This document shows, in pieces, positions 63,321-64,000 of a stretch of DNA of 64,000 nucleotides; positions within the stretch are counted from its first letter, which is position 1, and each line of letters begins with the position of its first letter. The stretch covers positions 1-64,000 of the forward strand of contig JACKLN010000009.1 in assembly GCA_024235855.1 (NCBI GenBank), written 5' to 3'. The DNA comes from Burkholderiaceae bacterium. Its GTDB lineage: Bacteria; Pseudomonadota; Gammaproteobacteria; Burkholderiales; Burkholderiaceae_C. The translations under genes were made by a program, and so were the position numbers. The notes below the pieces were generated by a model. The model was not told where the DNA came from, did not search any database, and saw only the letters and a list, made by a program, of their open reading frames with translations.

Positions 63321-64000
63321 TCACTTCAGTTCGAGGCGCGCCACGTTGGTGTTGCCCACCGGCACCAGCGTGACCGGCTGGCCGCGGAACGTCACCTCGG
63401 TGGCCGCGGCGTTGCCGATCACGACGCGCAGCGGCAGCGCGCCGTCCAGGGACAGGGGCTCGCCCGGGGCGACCACCCGGGAGACCAGGGTACGGCCACC
63501 CGCGTCGACGATCTCGATCCAGCTTTCCGCCGTGGTGCGCAGCTGCACCAGCGCGTCGGCCGCTGCTGTTGTTGCGGCGGTTTCGGCGGATGGGGCCGGC
63601 GTCGACGGCGCGCTGGCGGCCGTGGCCGGCGCCGCGTCGGCCGCGGCCGCCGACGCCGGCTCCGATGCCGGAGCGGCAGCCGTGGCGGCCGTGTCTGCGG
63701 CAGAGGCCACCTCGGCAGGTGCTGCAGGCGGGAACAAGGCGGTCACCTCGGACGCCGCCGGGGCCGGGCCCGCCGGCGCCGGTGCGCCGGCGCCACGCGG
63801 CCAGAACCACAGGGCGGCGGTCCCGGCGAACAGCAGCACCACCACGATCAATGCCGGGTGCCGCAGCACCGCCACGGGGGCGAAGTCCTGGGCCGCCGGC
63901 TTGTCGCGGAACGGTGTGTTGAGCCCGGCCGACACCTGCTCCAGACCGGCACCGGCGGCCGGCGGCAGCAGGGCCAGTACCGGCGCGGCATCGATCTTCA
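63321..64000 (-). CDS. rodZ: Cytoskeletal protein RodZ (DUF4115), C-terminal part
   Basis: The reading frame is open to the window edge, so only the last 226 residues or so are seen. They comprise the end of the cytoplasmic part, one membrane segment (ALIVVVLLFAGTAALWFWPR), a periplasmic linker of about 70 residues made almost only of Ala, Pro, Ser, Thr and Glu, and the C-terminal DUF4115 domain (AESWIEIVDAGGRTLVSRVV, LPLRVVIGNAAATEV). RodZ links MreB to the wall-elongation machinery. Position before ispG supports the call; the N-terminal helix-turn-helix lies outside. Confidence 0.9.
   Translation of the reverse strand, partial: KIDAAPVLALLPPAAGAGLEQVSAGLNTPFRDKPAAQDFAPVAVLRHPALIVVVLLFAGTAALWFWPRGAGAPAPAGPAPAASEVTALFPPAAPAEVASAADTAATAAAPASEPASAAAADAAPATAASAPSTPAPSAETAATTAAADALVQLRTTAESWIEIVDAGGRTLVSRVVAPGEPLSLDGALPLRVVIGNAAATEVTFRGQPVTLVPVGNTNVARLELK

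Overview
This window is chromosomal core DNA from a high-GC betaproteobacterium of the order Burkholderiales. The best fit is the Rubrivivax / Leptothrix / Methylibium / Aquincola group. The evidence is the gene order, which follows betaproteobacterial synteny throughout: rpsB-tsf-pyrH-frr-uppS-cdsA-dxr-rseP-bamA-skp-lpxD-fabZ-lpxA-lpxB-rnhB, rodZ-ispG-hisS-bamB-der-hfq-hflX-hflK-hflC-hisZ-purA, rpsF-priB-rpsR-rplI-dnaB, and grpE-dnaK-dnaJ. Other signs are a PEP synthase paired with its regulatory kinase, a VC_2705-type acetate symporter with DUF4212, and a tripartite tricarboxylate transporter. I see no phage, insertion sequence, CRISPR array or rRNA. No gene-free stretch exceeds about 220 bases.

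Layout. 1-2865 (+): end of rpoD with its terminator, a nucleotide cyclase-FHA protein, a single-domain response regulator, and ferrochelatase. 2898-8549: tctCBA (-) facing tctDE (+), with hslR after tctE. 8595-12495 (+): heat-shock operon grpE-dnaK-dnaJ with sigma32 promoters. 12579-16055 (+): two tandem pseudoreceiver-TPR genes behind a sigma28-like promoter. 16012-20236 (-): ribosomal/replication cluster rpsF-priB-rpsR-rplI-dnaB, then a LexA-controlled radical SAM gene. 20392-23693 (-): symporter, DUF4212, a TPR protein and a small membrane protein. 23845-27282: divergent ppsA and ppsR. 27276-42368 (-): translation, isoprenoid, phospholipid and lipid A/outer-membrane operon. 42588-46750 (+): amidase, D-amino-acid dehydrogenase, NAD(P)HX repair enzyme. 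46796-49840: RNase R (-), tRNA-Leu(CAG) (+), phosphoribosyltransferase (-). 49882-64000 (-): purA, hisZ, a secreted M43 metalloprotease that interrupts the usual order, DUF2065, hflC, hflK, hflX, hfq, der, bamB, yfgM-like, hisS, ispG, and rodZ cut by the window edge.

How the parts work together. Most of the window is housekeeping. The 27-42 kb block links translation factors to undecaprenyl phosphate, CDP-diacylglycerol, MEP isoprenoid and lipid A synthesis and to outer-membrane assembly (BamA, Skp, RseP); BamB, Der and Hfq-HflXKC sit in the 49-64 kb block. Adaptive pieces lie between the blocks. The most unusual is the pair of tandem genes at 12.6-16.1 kb. Both have receiver-like domains in which Glu replaces the phosphorylated Asp, followed by TPR repeats, and they sit directly behind a good sigma28 (FliA) promoter match. 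This suggests an undescribed flagellar or chemotaxis-linked adaptor pair. Other leads are a consensus LexA box in front of the radical SAM gene, a consensus sigma32 promoter that rules out the first possible grpE start codon, a cyclase-FHA plus receiver pair, and an M43 protease with a 10-bp inverted repeat across its ribosome-binding site.
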